64,000 nucleotides of DNA from Haloarchaeobius amylolyticus (GTDB lineage: Archaea; Halobacteriota; Halobacteria; Halobacteriales; Natrialbaceae): assembly GCF_026616195.1 (NCBI RefSeq), contig NZ_JANHDH010000002.1, forward strand, positions 1 to 64,000, written 5' to 3'. The translations under genes were made by a program, and so were the position numbers. The notes under the pieces are model-generated. The model saw only the letters and a program-made list of their open reading frames with translations, was not told where the DNA came from and did not search any database. Within the stretch, counting starts at the first letter, position 1, and the number at the start of each line of letters is the position of its first letter. Below, in pieces: positions 41,567-51,615 of this stretch.

Positions 41567-43660
41567 ATGCGAACCTCCATCCCCGCAGTCGCAGTGGCCC
41601 TCCTCCTCGTGGTGTCGGCCGTCGGTGCCGGTCTCGTCGCCGTCACCGGTGGCTTCGACGGGACGCTGGGTCCCGCCCCGGACGACACCGACGACCCGGG
41701 CACGGACGACCCCGCCTCCGTCGCCGGTGACGGCAGCGTCGAACAGTTCGACTCCGAAGCCGCCTTCGCGACGTACGTGCAGGCCGCCCACGAGCGAAAC
41801 CGCGGCGGCGCCGTCTACCTCCGAAGCGGCGGTGCGGCCGCCGAACCGACGGTCGAGGCGACCACCGACGGGGCGCAGGCCGGCGCTGCCGAGGGCGGGG
41901 ACGGGGGCGCCAGTCAGGCCGGTGGTGGCGGTGCCTCCCGCGTCTCCGAGACCAACGTGCAGGAAGCCGGCATCGACGAGCCCGACCGGGTGAAGACCGC
42001 GCCCGACGGCTCGACGGTCTACTACGCCGACGGCCGGGGGTACTGGGGCAAGCACGGCCAGACCCGGGTCCTCGACACCAGCGACCCCGCCGCGCCCGCG
42101 GTGGTCGAGAACATCGAGGCCTCCGGGAAGTTGCTGCTCGCGGGTGACACCCTCGTCGTCTTCGACCGGCAGGGCGTCTACGCCTACGACGTGTCGAACC
42201 CCGAGTCCCCCGACCGGACCTGGTCGCGCACCCTGAACGCGAGCGTCCGGTCGGTCCGGCTCATGGACGGGAAGCTCTACCTCGTCCTCCAGAAGGGTGT
42301 GCGCCCCGACCACCCGTGCCCGGTCGAACCCTTCGGTGACGGGCCGGGCATCGCCTGTACCGACGTGTACCACCCGACCGACCAGACCGACGCGACGGTG
42401 ACCTACACCACCGCGGTCCTCTCGCCCGACACCGGCGAGACGCTGGACTCGGTGACCGTCCTCGGCACCCACGCGCACTCGGCGACCTACGTCTCCGAGA
42501 ACGCGGTGTACCTGACCTACACGAAGCGTGCCAGCCGGGGCGAGGTCGTCCGTGGCTACCTCGAATCGACGGACCTGCTCGACCGGCAGGCCGAGAACCG
42601 CCTCGACGAGATCGCCTCCTACGACCTCTCGCCCCGCGCCCGGCAGATCGAACTCCGGGCGCTCGTCGAGAGCTGGCTCGCCCGCCAGGACCCCGACGAG
42701 CGCACGGACCTCCGGAAGGAGTTCCAGCAGGGCTACCAGCAGTACGTCGAGGAGCGAAAGCGCGATATGCTGCGATCCGGTATCGTGAAGGTCGCCATCG
42801 ACGGTGACGGCGACTCGCTGTCGGTGGCCGAGACCGGTGAGGTGCCTGGTCGCCCGCTGAACCAGTGGGCACTCGACGAGCACGACGGGAACCTCCGCAT
42901 CGCCACCACGGTCGACCCGTGGGGTGCGAACTCCACGAACGACCTCTACATGCTCGACGCCGAACTCTCGGTCCAGGGTTCGGTCCACGACATGGGCGTC
43001 ACCGAGCGCATCTACTCGGTCCGGTTCGTTGGCGACACGGCCTACGTCGTCACGTTCCGGCAGATCGACCCCTTCTACGTGGTCGATCTCTCCGATGCGT
43101 CGGACCCGCAGGTGAAGGGCGAGGTGAAACTGCCCGGCTTCTCCCGGTACCTCCACCCCCTCGGCGAGGACCGGATGCTCGGCATCGGGCAGGAGGACGG
43201 GCAGGTGAAGGCGACCGTCTTCGACGTGTCCGACCCGCAGAACCCGACCGTCGCGAGGTCGAAGGTCCTCGACGCCCGGTGGTCCGCCGTGGCCAGAACG
43301 CACCACGCGTTCCTCCACGACCCGAAGCACGACGCGTTCTTCCTACCCACCGAACGCGGCGGCTACGTCTTCGGCGAGGACCTCGACCGCAAGACGTTCG
43401 TCCGGACCGACGCGCCCGCGACCCGGGCGGTGTACCTCGACGACTACCTGTACGTCTTCAGCGAGTCCGAACTCGTGGTGGTCGACGAGACCTCGTGGGA
43501 GACCGTGACCGAGGTGTCGCTCGGTCCCGAGGACGAACACGACGACCGCGAGGAGACCCCGGAGACGCCCACCGAAGCCGCGAGGACTGGGAGCGACTAC
43601 CAGCGCGAGAAGAACGTCCACATGGCCTCGCTGGCGTCCGGCGCGTCGGGCGCGGTGTAG
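41567..43660 (+). CDS. Secreted beta-propeller protein
   Basis: 697 residues. An N-terminal hydrophobic segment (about 5-28) without a lipobox is a signal or anchor. A Gly/Ala-rich linker (about 95-125) precedes a conserved domain starting SETNVQEAGIDEPDRVKT (about 127-144), the beginning of the Beta_propel family. Many WD-like strands follow (GDTLVVFDRQGVYAYDVSN). A helical insert near 325-400 is rich in Glu/Arg. Function unknown; probably a surface protein. Its 3' end overlaps the convergent esterase gene by 64 bases, so the last about 21 residues are doubtful. Confidence 0.85.
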   Translation: MRTSIPAVAVALLLVVSAVGAGLVAVTGGFDGTLGPAPDDTDDPGTDDPASVAGDGSVEQFDSEAAFATYVQAAHERNRGGAVYLRSGGAAAEPTVEATTDGAQAGAAEGGDGGASQAGGGGASRVSETNVQEAGIDEPDRVKTAPDGSTVYYADGRGYWGKHGQTRVLDTSDPAAPAVVENIEASGKLLLAGDTLVVFDRQGVYAYDVSNPESPDRTWSRTLNASVRSVRLMDGKLYLVLQKGVRPDHPCPVEPFGDGPGIACTDVYHPTDQTDATVTYTTAVLSPDTGETLDSVTVLGTHAHSATYVSENAVYLTYTKRASRGEVVRGYLESTDLLDRQAENRLDEIASYDLSPRARQIELRALVESWLARQDPDERTDLRKEFQQGYQQYVEERKRDMLRSGIVKVAIDGDGDSLSVAETGEVPGRPLNQWALDEHDGNLRIATTVDPWGANSTNDLYMLDAELSVQGSVHDMGVTERIYSVRFVGDTAYVVTFRQIDPFYVVDLSDASDPQVKGEVKLPGFSRYLHPLGEDRMLGIGQEDGQVKATVFDVSDPQNPTVARSKVLDARWSAVARTHHAFLHDPKHDAFFLPTERGGYVFGEDLDRKTFVRTDAPATRAVYLDDYLYVFSESELVVVDETSWETVTEVSLGPEDEHDDREETPETPTEAARTGSDYQREKNVHMASLASGASGAV

Positions 43661-44577
43661 GCCTCGCCCGCGTCCCCGCCGGCCCAGTCGTGGCCCATCC
43701 CCTCGACCTCCCAGTACTCGACCGAGACGTCGCCCGACCCGTCCTCGAAGCGCCGTCGTCGCCAGTCGTAGCCCCCCGTGGTCCCCGACACGTCCGACTC
43801 CGGGGTGGCGTCCACGTTCTCGTCGTCGGCCCCGTCGCTCGCGAGGTCGTTCGTCTCGATGGCCTGCAGGGTCGCCTGGTCGCCGTTGACCGGGTAGACC
43901 GTGATGTCCGCGGTCCCGTGGAAGACGACGGTCGGGACCTCCCCGACCACGCCGTTGGCCTGCATCGCGTCGTAGGCTGCCTCGCCCTGGGAGTACGGGT
44001 CCGGGCCGCCCCAGGTCATCGCGTAGGTCGCGCCCGTCGCGGTGTCGGCGGCGTCGTACTCCAGCCCGGAGTGGACTCCACCTGCGGCGTACACGTCGGG
44101 GTAGGCCACGAGCAGGTTCGGGACCATCGCCGCACCCGCGGAGAAGCCGGCGACGTACACCCGCGAGGCGTCGAGTGACTCCACCGATAGCTCGTGCTGG
44201 GCGATGCTGGTGATGCTCTCGCCCTCGCCCGACCCGCGCTCGGTGTTGTAGTCGTAGTACCAGTTCCAGCAGTCGAAACTGTTCGCGAACGACGACTGGT
44301 CGGGGTAGACCACGACGAACCCCTCCCGTTCTGCCACCGCGTTCATCCGGGTCGCGCGGGCGAACTCGGCCGGCTCCTGCCCGCAGCCGTGGAGCATCAC
44401 GACCAGTGGCTTGCCGGCCGCCCCGTCGGAGGGGACGTACTTCGTGTAGTGGTAGCCGTCCCAGTACTCGTCGGTGAAGGTGCCACCCGCCGCGAGAGAT
44501 GGCGACGAGCCGGCCGCGACCGCGCCCGTGGCTGCCAGTGCTGTGCCCGCCGACTTCAGGATGTCACGTCGTCTCAT
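43597..44577 (-). CDS. Secreted PHB-depolymerase-family esterase
   Basis: 326 residues. The Tat-type signal MRRRDILKSAGTALAATGAV ends about residue 30 (SLAAG). The esterase fold has HGCGQEP (oxyanion site near 63-69), GFSAGAA with Ser146, then HGTADITVYP (acid) and GMGHDWAGG (base His). This matches the extracellular poly(3-hydroxyalkanoate) depolymerase/feruloyl-esterase group. The exact substrate is open, and no PHA synthase lies here. ATG 44577 is chosen over a GTG at 44592 because it begins the signal. The 64-base tail overlap with the propeller gene affects only the C-termini. Confidence 0.87.
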   Translation of the reverse strand: MRRRDILKSAGTALAATGAVAAGSSPSLAAGGTFTDEYWDGYHYTKYVPSDGAAGKPLVVMLHGCGQEPAEFARATRMNAVAEREGFVVVYPDQSSFANSFDCWNWYYDYNTERGSGEGESITSIAQHELSVESLDASRVYVAGFSAGAAMVPNLLVAYPDVYAAGGVHSGLEYDAADTATGATYAMTWGGPDPYSQGEAAYDAMQANGVVGEVPTVVFHGTADITVYPVNGDQATLQAIETNDLASDGADDENVDATPESDVSGTTGGYDWRRRRFEDGSGDVSVEYWEVEGMGHDWAGGDAGEAYTAPDAPDASEAMWTFFSRW

Positions 44578-44740
44578 GACAATATTTGCCACGCGAGTGT
44601 CTCACCGGGTATAGCCACGGGTTCACACGTTAACCGTGATGGTGATTCGTGATGGTGTTCTCACGGGCGATGGAATCCTGATTGCCGGGTGGCGCGTGCT
44701 GACCGACCGCCGAACGCGAGGCGACCTGGTCGCCTCGCAA

Positions 44741-44881
44741 TGTGAGGCTGGTCGGCGGAGGCGCGCGAGGGACGACCGGAATGGAGCGCCAGCGGAATGG
44801 CGGGAGTCGGCTGGGGAGGGCGTGGTGCGGTGCTGTGCGGGGCGGCGGCTGTCTCTCATCGCCATCGGCGCGAGTCACCTG
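44741..44881 (-). repeat. Dispersed intergenic repeat, copy 1
   Basis: Read on the minus strand this stretch follows the same order as the plus-strand copy at 54089-54232: a caggtgactcgcgcc start, gatgagagac, ccgcaccacgccctccccag, ccgactcc, then ggtcgtccctcgcgcg. The common core lies at 44801-44820. It is non-coding and lies in the 425-base gap (44578-45002). The rest of the gap holds only low-information sequence and the promoter side of the next gene. Confidence 0.7.
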
Positions 44882-45002
44882 TTCGTCGCCCCAGATGCCA
44901 TCTCGACCCGTCCCGGTGGGACCACCACGACACCACACCACTTACAGCCACCACACGACAGCCAGCGAAGCTTTTTCCCGGTCGCCCCCAGACCCACAGC
45001 CA

Positions 45003-45767
45003 ATGACGGAGCAGACGCCCGAGGACGGCCCCGCGGCGACGGACGAGGAGCCGGAGACACCGACCCGAGACGAGCCCGAACAGGCTGTCGACGACGCCGA
45101 GGCGTCGGACCCGGCGTCGACCGAACCGGCGGCAGACGGAGCCGCGTCCACCGGCCCCGAACCCGCCGACTCCGAACCCGCCGAACCCGAGTCCACAGAA
45201 CCCGAGTCCACCGAACCCGAGTCCACCGAACCCGACGCCGACCCCACCCCCGGCGTCCCGGACGACGACAACCTCGACGTGCCCGAGGACGTGGCGACGT
45301 ACGACCGCTTCAAGAAGATGGACGGGGCGCAGTACGAGCGCGTCAACGAGTTCCTGCGCGACCGGACCTACATCACGGCCCGCGAGTGGGCCATCGCCCG
45401 GCTGTGCTCCGATTTCCGGACAGAGACGGGCGTCGAGATGACGAAGATCGGCGAGAACCTGCCCGAACTCGTCCCGTTCATGACCGACACGTACACGCCA
45501 CAGGCCGTGAACCAGGCGCGCTCGGCGTTCGAGGACAAGATCCGCACCGCGGGCGCGACGTTCCTCTACGGCGCGATGTGTGACTTCTTCACCGCCGAGG
45601 AGCTGGACGACGTGATGTACGAGGCGACCGAGGTCGCGAAGTTCCTGCTGGAGGTCGAGGGCGTGAACCTCTCGGTCGAGGAGGAACTCGAGGCCGAAGA
45701 GCGCATCTCGTCGGTGATGCGCGAGGTCAGAGAGGCGAGTTCGGAACTGCGCGAGCAGGAGGAGTAG
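45003..45767 (+). CDS. Conserved haloarchaeal protein with an acidic repeat-rich N-terminus (DUF5806-like)
   Basis: 254 residues. The first about 95 are disordered, acidic and contain the tandem repeat ESTEP-ESTEP-ESTEP. The conserved part starts at YDRFKKMDGAQYERVN (about 101-116) and is wholly helical (ITAREWAIARLCSDFRTETG). I recognise it as DUF5806 from memory. Cytosolic, function unknown. The start at 45003 gives a TATA-preceded ATG. It ends one base before the stop of the convergent membrane protein. Confidence 0.8.
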   Translation: MTEQTPEDGPAATDEEPETPTRDEPEQAVDDAEASDPASTEPAADGAASTGPEPADSEPAEPESTEPESTEPESTEPDADPTPGVPDDDNLDVPEDVATYDRFKKMDGAQYERVNEFLRDRTYITAREWAIARLCSDFRTETGVEMTKIGENLPELVPFMTDTYTPQAVNQARSAFEDKIRTAGATFLYGAMCDFFTAEELDDVMYEATEVAKFLLEVEGVNLSVEEELEAEERISSVMREVREASSELREQEE

Positions 45768-45768
45768 G

Positions 45769-46035
45769 TCACTCCCCGGTCGCGTCGTCGGGCTCCGCGG
45801 GCAGTTTCTCCGCCCGGTACGCCTCCAGGCGCAGCGAGAGGTAGGCGAGCGCGACGACGAGCGTCGCGAGCCGGCCGGCGTTCGCGAGCGCGCCGGGCAG
45901 GTCCGGCGAGACGACGGGCACGATGGGGAGGTTGCCGAGCACGACGCTGGAGAACCCGAACCCCGCGACGGCGAGCAGGAACGTGCGCCACGCGAGGGTC
46001 AGGAGGAACTCGTACTCGGGGTTCGAGGTGTCCAT
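45769..46035 (-). CDS. Small membrane protein, two or three helices
   Basis: 88 residues, with membrane segments at about 10-33 and 46-65 and an acidic tail. It begins four bases after the previous gene ends, as the last member of a three-gene unit with the two paralogues upstream. No family recognised. The stop lies one base from the convergent DUF5806-like gene. Confidence 0.7.
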   Translation of the reverse strand: MDTSNPEYEFLLTLAWRTFLLAVAGFGFSSVVLGNLPIVPVVSPDLPGALANAGRLATLVVALAYLSLRLEAYRAEKLPAEPDDATGE

Positions 46036-46039
46036 CTGT

Positions 46040-46576
46040 TCAGTCGAGACTCCCCATCCCGGGCACGAAAAGGCTGGGGTCGTCGTGGGCGAAGGTGACG
46101 ACGCGCCCGCCGTCGGGGTCGTTCTCCGGTGCGTCCGCGGGCCGGACGTGGGTGAGCAACTCGCCGCGCTCTTGGGCGGTGTCGAGCATGGGCTCGGCGG
46201 CCGCGACGTCGTAGTGCAGCGGGACCACGACGGCCGTCTCGGTCGCGGGGTCGGCGACCGCGACGATGACGAGCGCGACCGACTCGACCCGGCGGCTGTA
46301 CACCTCGCTGGCGTCGAAGCCGGCATTCTCGGCCGTGACGGCCGCGTCGACCGGCTCGAACTGGTCGGCCGGGACGACGACCTCGAGGCCGACGTGTTGC
46401 TCGGCCGTATCGTCGCCCGTCAGTGGCCGCACCTCGGTCGGTTCCAGGGCGTGGGCGGTCCAGCCCGCCTCGCGGTACTCGTCGGCGATGGCGGTCGCGT
46501 CGGCCAGCAGGTCGTCGCGCTGGGCCGCGACCACGTCGGCGACGTCGGTGGAGCCCTCGTCGGGGTCGGTCGCCAT
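46040..46576 (-). CDS. Paralogous protein of unknown function, copy B
   Basis: 178 residues, cytosolic and acidic. It is clearly related to the next gene upstream over its full length: DEYREAGWTAHALEP against EEYRESGWEALECHP at the start of the core, GELLTHVRP against GELRLHLRP, and VVTFAHDDPSLFVPG against VLTFTQHDSAPFLPG at the end. No catalytic motif seen. The family is probably haloarchaea-specific (DUF7529 by memory). The middle gene of a compact unit. Confidence 0.72.
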   Translation of the reverse strand: MATDPDEGSTDVADVVAAQRDDLLADATAIADEYREAGWTAHALEPTEVRPLTGDDTAEQHVGLEVVVPADQFEPVDAAVTAENAGFDASEVYSRRVESVALVIVAVADPATETAVVVPLHYDVAAAEPMLDTAQERGELLTHVRPADAPENDPDGGRVVTFAHDDPSLFVPGMGSLD

Positions 46577-46581
46577 GTGGC

Positions 46582-47070
46582 TCAGTCGCCCCCGGGCAGG
46601 AACGGTGCGGAGTCGTGCTGGGTGAACGTGAGGACGCGGCGCTGGTCCAGCGGGCGCAGGTGCAGGCGGAGTTCGCCCTCTTCCTTCACCATCTGGATGA
46701 AGTCTCGCGAGGTGTCGCTGTCGTAGTAGGTCGGCACGAGGATGGCCGTCTGGCTGGTCGCGTTCTTGAGGGCGGCGACGGCGAAGACGATGCCCTCCTC
46801 GACCGCGCGGAACACCTCGACCTCGTCGAAGTCGCCGTCGGCGTCGTAGGCCGACTCGACGCGGTCGAACTCGTCGTCCGGCAGCACCACGTCGAGGCCG
46901 GTGTGGCCCTCGCCCTCCGTGATGGTCGCGATGTCGCCGGGGTGGCATTCGAGGGCTTCCCAGCCCGATTCTCGGTACTCCTCGGCGGTCGCCTCCATGT
47001 CCGCGACGACGTGCTCCCAGACCGGCAGCACGCGGTTCGCGACGTGTTGCTGGTCGTCGGCTTCGTCCAT
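46582..47070 (-). CDS. Paralogous protein of unknown function, copy A
   Basis: 162 residues, the first gene of the unit 47070 to 45769, with gaps of five and four bases to the next two. The core resembles copy B (see there) with more changes in the middle. The ATG at 47070 starts the conserved part; the in-frame start at 47097 adds nine less acidic residues. Both paralogues beside a small membrane protein suggest they act as a pair at the membrane; this is inference. Confidence 0.72.
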   Translation of the reverse strand: MDEADDQQHVANRVLPVWEHVVADMEATAEEYRESGWEALECHPGDIATITEGEGHTGLDVVLPDDEFDRVESAYDADGDFDEVEVFRAVEEGIVFAVAALKNATSQTAILVPTYYDSDTSRDFIQMVKEEGELRLHLRPLDQRRVLTFTQHDSAPFLPGGD

Positions 47071-47174
47071 ACCTTCGGGCCGGAGAGGGACGGACAAAAG
47101 CGTTCCCTTCGTGAACCGAGCTATCGGCTCACATGTGGAAAGCTATTTCCGGCCAGTATTGCCACGTGGAGACA

Positions 47175-49646
47175 ATGACCGACCTACTGTCTCTCTCCGA
47201 CCTGCGCACGCAGTTCAAGACGGAGCGTGGCACGGTGAAGGCCGTCGACGGGGTGGACCTCACCATCCGCGAGGGCGAGACCGTCGGGCTCGTGGGCGAG
47301 AGCGGATCCGGCAAGAGCGTCACCGCACTGTCGGCGATGCAACTCGTCGACGACCCCGGCGAGGTCGCCGACGGGGCCGTGACGTTCCGGGACGCCGAGC
47401 TGGCGGGAGAGCTGAGCGAGAAGTACCCGAAGCGCGCCGACGAGTTCGTCTCCGGGGACGTGGTCGACCTGACCGCCGCCCCCGAGTCGGCCATGCGCGA
47501 CATCCGGGGCGGAGACATCTCGATGATCTTCCAGGACCCGATGACCTCGCTCAACCCGGCCGTCACCGTCGGCGAGCAGGTCGCAGAGAGCCTGCGCCTG
47601 CACCGCTACGACGGCAAGCGCCCGGACACGTGGCTCAACGCCATCCGCGAGCTGTTCCCCGACCGGGACGTGGACGACCGGGTCATGGTGGACACCATCA
47701 ACATCCTCGACGCGGTCGGCATCCCCGAACCCGAGTCCCGCGTCGACGAGTACCCACACGAGTTCTCCGGCGGGATGCGCCAGCGCGTCCTCATCGCCAT
47801 CGCGCTCGCGTGCCGCCCGAAGTTGCTCATCGCGGACGAGCCGACGACCGCGTTGGACGTGACCATCCAGGCCCAGATCCTCGACCTCATCAACGACCTG
47901 CAGGACGACTTCGGGATGTCCGTGCTGTTCATCACGCACGACCTCGGCGTCGTCGCCGAGACCTGCGACCGCGTCGCCGTGATGTACGCGGGCGAGATCG
48001 TCGAGGAGGGCCCCGTCGAGGAGATCTTCCACAACCCCTCCCATCCCTACACCTACGCGCTGCTGGAGTCCATCCCGACCGAGGACTCGGACCGGCTGAC
48101 CCCCATCGAGGGGAACGTCCCGGACCTCATCGACATGCCCGCCGGCTGCCACTTCGCGCCCCGGTGCCCGTGGGCGACCGACGAGTGCACCAGCGGCGAG
48201 ATACCGTTCAAACAACACGGCGGGGGCGACGTCGACCACCGCGCGAAGTGCGTCCTCGACGAGTTCGACGAGAGCGAGTACGGCGCCGACCTCGACTCCG
48301 TCTCCGCGGGCCGCGAGGAGTTCACCGGGGAGCCACTCCTCGAGGTGGACGACCTGCACAAGTACTTCTCGCGGGCCGACGACCTGCTCGACCGGTGGCT
48401 CTCGAACGAGCCACAGACCGTCAAGGCGGTCGACGGGGTCGACCTCGACATCTACGAGGGCGAGACGCTGGGGCTGGTCGGCGAGTCCGGCTGTGGGAAG
48501 TCCACGACCGGCCGGACCATCCTGCGACTGCTCGAACCGACCGACGGGACCGTCGTCTTCGCGGGTGACGACCTCGGCGAGTTGAACAGTGGCGGCATGC
48601 GCGAGAAGCGACAGGACATGCAGATGATCTTCCAGGACCCGCTGTCCTCGCTGGACCCCCGGATGACGGTCGGCCAGACCATCATCGAGCCGCTGAAGAT
48701 CCACGGCCTGCCCGAGAACACGGGCGGGAAGTCACAGCGCGAGGCACGCCGCGACCGCGCCGTCGAACTGATGGAGGCGGTCGGCCTCGAACCGGCGCAG
48801 TTCGACCGCTACCCCCACGAGATGTCTGGCGGCCAGCGCCAGCGCGTCGGCATCGCCCGGGCGCTCGCCGTCGACCCGGACTTCATCGTCGCCGACGAGC
48901 CGGTGTCGGCGCTGGACGTCTCCGTGCAGGCCCAGATCCTCAACCTCATGGAGGACCTCCAGGAGGAGTTCGGACTCACCTACCTCTTCATCGCCCACGA
49001 CCTCTCCGTCGTCCGGCACATCTGCGACCGCGTCGCCGTGATGTACCTCGGACAGGTGGTCGAGACCGCGCCGACCTGGGAGCTGTTCGACGAGCCGGAG
49101 CACCCCTACACCGAGGCGTTGCTCTCCTCGATTCCGAGACCCGACCCGCTCGAGGATACCGACGACCGTATCATCCTCAAGGGCGACGTGCCGAGCCCCA
49201 TCGACCCGCCGTCGGGCTGCTCGTTCCGGACGCGCTGCCCGCAGGTCATCCCGCCCGAGGACCTCGAGGTCGACCAGGAGACGTTCCGCGCCGTGATGGA
49301 CTTCCGCCAGCGCGTCGAGGACCGCGACATCCCCCTCGAGGCCGTCCAGAACGAGGCCGGGAGAGACCGCGCCGCGGCCGACGACGAGGAACCGCCGATG
49401 CAGACCGCGACCGACGGCGGCGCGTCGACGAGCGACCTGGTCGACGCCCTCATCGACCGCGAGTTCGAGGAGCCACCGCGCGGCGAGGTCGGCAGCATCG
49501 TCCGGGACGTGTGCGAACTGGTGGTCGCGGAGGAGTGGGCGCAGGCACAGGCCCGCCTGCAGGACGCCTTCGAGACCCCCTGCGAACGCGAGGACCCCGA
49601 CCTCGAGGGCGACCGGCACCAGACCGCGTGCCACCTGTACCGGTAG
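47175..49646 (+). CDS. Fused peptide/nickel ABC importer ATPase (DppD-DppF type)
   Basis: 823 residues with two full nucleotide-binding domains in one chain. The first has Walker A GESGSGKS (41-48), the signature FSGGMRQR and Walker B LLIADEP; the second has GESGCGKS (from about 435), MSGGQRQR and FIVADEP. Each is followed by an oligopeptide C-terminal domain with conserved Cys ([10 protein letters not shown], then [10 protein letters not shown]). In the second one an acidic insertion of about 130 residues separates CPQV from the closing ACHLYR. The chain would drive the two permeases encoded at 51616-53660. It may have its own promoter, 257 bases before the binding-protein gene. Confidence 0.93.
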   Translation: MTDLLSLSDLRTQFKTERGTVKAVDGVDLTIREGETVGLVGESGSGKSVTALSAMQLVDDPGEVADGAVTFRDAELAGELSEKYPKRADEFVSGDVVDLTAAPESAMRDIRGGDISMIFQDPMTSLNPAVTVGEQVAESLRLHRYDGKRPDTWLNAIRELFPDRDVDDRVMVDTINILDAVGIPEPESRVDEYPHEFSGGMRQRVLIAIALACRPKLLIADEPTTALDVTIQAQILDLINDLQDDFGMSVLFITHDLGVVAETCDRVAVMYAGEIVEEGPVEEIFHNPSHPYTYALLESIPTEDSDRLTPIEGNVPDLIDMPAGCHFAPRCPWATDECTSGEIPFKQHGGGDVDHRAKCVLDEFDESEYGADLDSVSAGREEFTGEPLLEVDDLHKYFSRADDLLDRWLSNEPQTVKAVDGVDLDIYEGETLGLVGESGCGKSTTGRTILRLLEPTDGTVVFAGDDLGELNSGGMREKRQDMQMIFQDPLSSLDPRMTVGQTIIEPLKIHGLPENTGGKSQREARRDRAVELMEAVGLEPAQFDRYPHEMSGGQRQRVGIARALAVDPDFIVADEPVSALDVSVQAQILNLMEDLQEEFGLTYLFIAHDLSVVRHICDRVAVMYLGQVVETAPTWELFDEPEHPYTEALLSSIPRPDPLEDTDDRIILKGDVPSPIDPPSGCSFRTRCPQVIPPEDLEVDQETFRAVMDFRQRVEDRDIPLEAVQNEAGRDRAAADDEEPPMQTATDGGASTSDLVDALIDREFEEPPRGEVGSIVRDVCELVVAEEWAQAQARLQDAFETPCEREDPDLEGDRHQTACHLYR

Positions 49647-49873
49647 TCGATGCCCCCTCGACTCGAACAGGGACCGGCCGTACCCCGGTGACCGGCGGCC
49701 GCTTCCTCCGGGGACCCTGCCCACGTTTCCCGGCCGGGTTCACCGCTTCTCCGATTGCCATCGCTGGCATATATCGGTGATAGACGGCCTCTCTGGCAAG
49801 TATTGCTATCTGTCGATTTCACCCTGTAACACGTACTCATATCCTTGTTTCTGTGTGTCACGGTATCGGTATG

Positions 49874-49880
49874 TTTATAA
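49874..49880 (+). promoter_or_regulatory. TATA box of the binding-protein operon
   Basis: tttataa centred about 27 bases before the ATG at 49904 predicts a leaderless mRNA for the substrate-binding protein and permeases. The sequence agtattgc(c/t)a occurs both near here (49797-49806) and before the ATPase gene (47156-47165), which might be a shared site. The 257-base gap 49647-49903 holds no gene. Confidence 0.6.
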
Positions 49881-49903
49881 TGGGCACGGTGCCACTCGTG
49901 GCT

Positions 49904-51580
49904 ATGGCACGTGATACGGTAGACAGGCGCAGTTTCCTGAAGGCAGCAGGGACCGCCACGGTGGCAGCGACCACGACGGCTGGGTGTCTCGGGTCGCTCA
50001 CCGGGGGTGGCGGTGGCGGCACACTCGTGTACGCCCGCGGTGACCACCCGACCAACTACGACCCGCAGCAGACGACGAGCGGGGAGGTCGCGAAGGTCAC
50101 CAACCAGATCTTCGACCAGCTCATCCGGTTCAAACCGGGGAGTGGTGGACAGCTCGGCGACGGGCTCGCGACGGAGTACAGTCTCGAGGGGACGACCGCG
50201 ACGCTGACACTCCAGGAGGGCGTGACGTTCCACAACGGTGAGGAGTTCACGGCCGCCGACGCGAAGGCGACCATCCGGCGCTTCACCGACTCCGAGTACG
50301 ACTACTACCTCGGCGACAAGAACCGCTCGGGCTACGGGCCGTTCACCTTCGGCAGCTGGGTCAAGAGCATCGACGCCAGCAACGACTACGAGCTGAAGAT
50401 CACGCTCACCCAGAAGTACGCGCCGTTCCTGCGCAACCTCGCGATGTTCGCGGCGGCCATCCTCTCGAAGGCCCAGATCGAGTCCCTCGGCGCGAACCCG
50501 AGCGACCAGGTCGCACTCGGGAAGGACCCGAAGGGTACGGGGCCGTTCACCTTCGAGGAACTCGACAACTCCAACCAGCGCGTCAAGCTCGGCGCCTACG
50601 ACGACTACTGGGGCGACGGCCCGAACGTCGACGGCGTCGTGTTCTCGACCATCAAGCAGAACTCCACGCGCGTCTCGAGCGTCATCGAGGGCGAGTCCCA
50701 CATCACGGACAACCTCGACTCCCAGTCCTCGAAGCAGGTCCAGAACTCCGACGCGGCGTCGCTGGCCTCGAAGAACGGCATCAACGTCGGCTACATGGCG
50801 TTCAACATGGGCCGCAAGGAGGCCTTCCGCAAGAAGAAGGTCCGCCAGGCCATCAGCCACGCGGTGAACACGAAGGCGATCGTCGACCAGATCTACCAGG
50901 GCTTCGCCAGCCAGGCCGACCAGCCGCTCCCGCCGGACGTGCTCGGTCACAACGAGAACCTCAGTCCGTACTCGACGGACAAGGAGAAGGCGAAGTCGAT
51001 GCTGGAGGAGGCCGGCGAGGCCGACCTCGAGTTCGAACTCGCGACGTTCTCGAATCCGCGCGGGTACAACCCGAGCCCCATCCAGACGGCCAACCAGGTC
51101 AAGTCCGACCTCGAGAACATCGGCCTGACGGTGAACATCAACCAGTTCTCGACGTTCTCCTCGTACCTCGAGTACACGGACGCCGGCAAGCACGACGCGT
51201 GTTTCCTCGGCTGGTACACCGACAACGCCGACCCGGACAACTTCCTGTACGTCCTGCTCGACCCGAAGGTCGAGATGGACGCCGTCCCCGACGGCCAGGA
51301 CTGGGTCAGCCGTGACACCGAGGGCTACTCGACGCTGAACGCCGCCGGCTGGGCGAACACCGAGTACATGGAGACCGTCCGCGAGGCGCAGTCGACCTAC
51401 GACGAGGCCAAGCGCAAGTCCCTGTACAAGGAGGCGAACAAGATGGCCCACGAGGAGGCGCCGTGGATCTTCGTGGACTACGCACAGACGCTGCGCGCGG
51501 TCAACGAACAGGTCGAGTCCGACTCGTACACGGTCAGCTCCGTCGGTGGCCCGTACCTCGAGACGGTCACGCTCAAGTAA
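49904..51580 (+). CDS. Peptide/nickel-type ABC importer substrate-binding lipoprotein
   Basis: 558 residues of the SBP_bac_5 family. The signal RRSFLKAAG (8-16) and lipobox TTAGC with Cys28 indicate Tat export and lipid anchoring. A Gly linker follows. The SBP_bac_5 domain includes the region TTSGEVAKVTNQIFDQLIRF and KDPKGTGPFTFEEL. The ligand (peptide, nickel or another solute) cannot be read from the sequence. First gene of the unit with two permeases and a small membrane protein. Confidence 0.93.
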   Translation: MARDTVDRRSFLKAAGTATVAATTTAGCLGSLTGGGGGGTLVYARGDHPTNYDPQQTTSGEVAKVTNQIFDQLIRFKPGSGGQLGDGLATEYSLEGTTATLTLQEGVTFHNGEEFTAADAKATIRRFTDSEYDYYLGDKNRSGYGPFTFGSWVKSIDASNDYELKITLTQKYAPFLRNLAMFAAAILSKAQIESLGANPSDQVALGKDPKGTGPFTFEELDNSNQRVKLGAYDDYWGDGPNVDGVVFSTIKQNSTRVSSVIEGESHITDNLDSQSSKQVQNSDAASLASKNGINVGYMAFNMGRKEAFRKKKVRQAISHAVNTKAIVDQIYQGFASQADQPLPPDVLGHNENLSPYSTDKEKAKSMLEEAGEADLEFELATFSNPRGYNPSPIQTANQVKSDLENIGLTVNINQFSTFSSYLEYTDAGKHDACFLGWYTDNADPDNFLYVLLDPKVEMDAVPDGQDWVSRDTEGYSTLNAAGWANTEYMETVREAQSTYDEAKRKSLYKEANKMAHEEAPWIFVDYAQTLRAVNEQVESDSYTVSSVGGPYLETVTLK

Positions 51581-51615
51581 CGCGGCCCCATCTTCCCTGT
51601 TGTTCACTCGCACAA

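Noticed and set aside
49106-51613. An 835-codon minus-strand frame opposite the ABC ATPase end and binding protein
   Set aside because: It is a shadow of two well-supported plus-strand genes and has no domain signature of its own.
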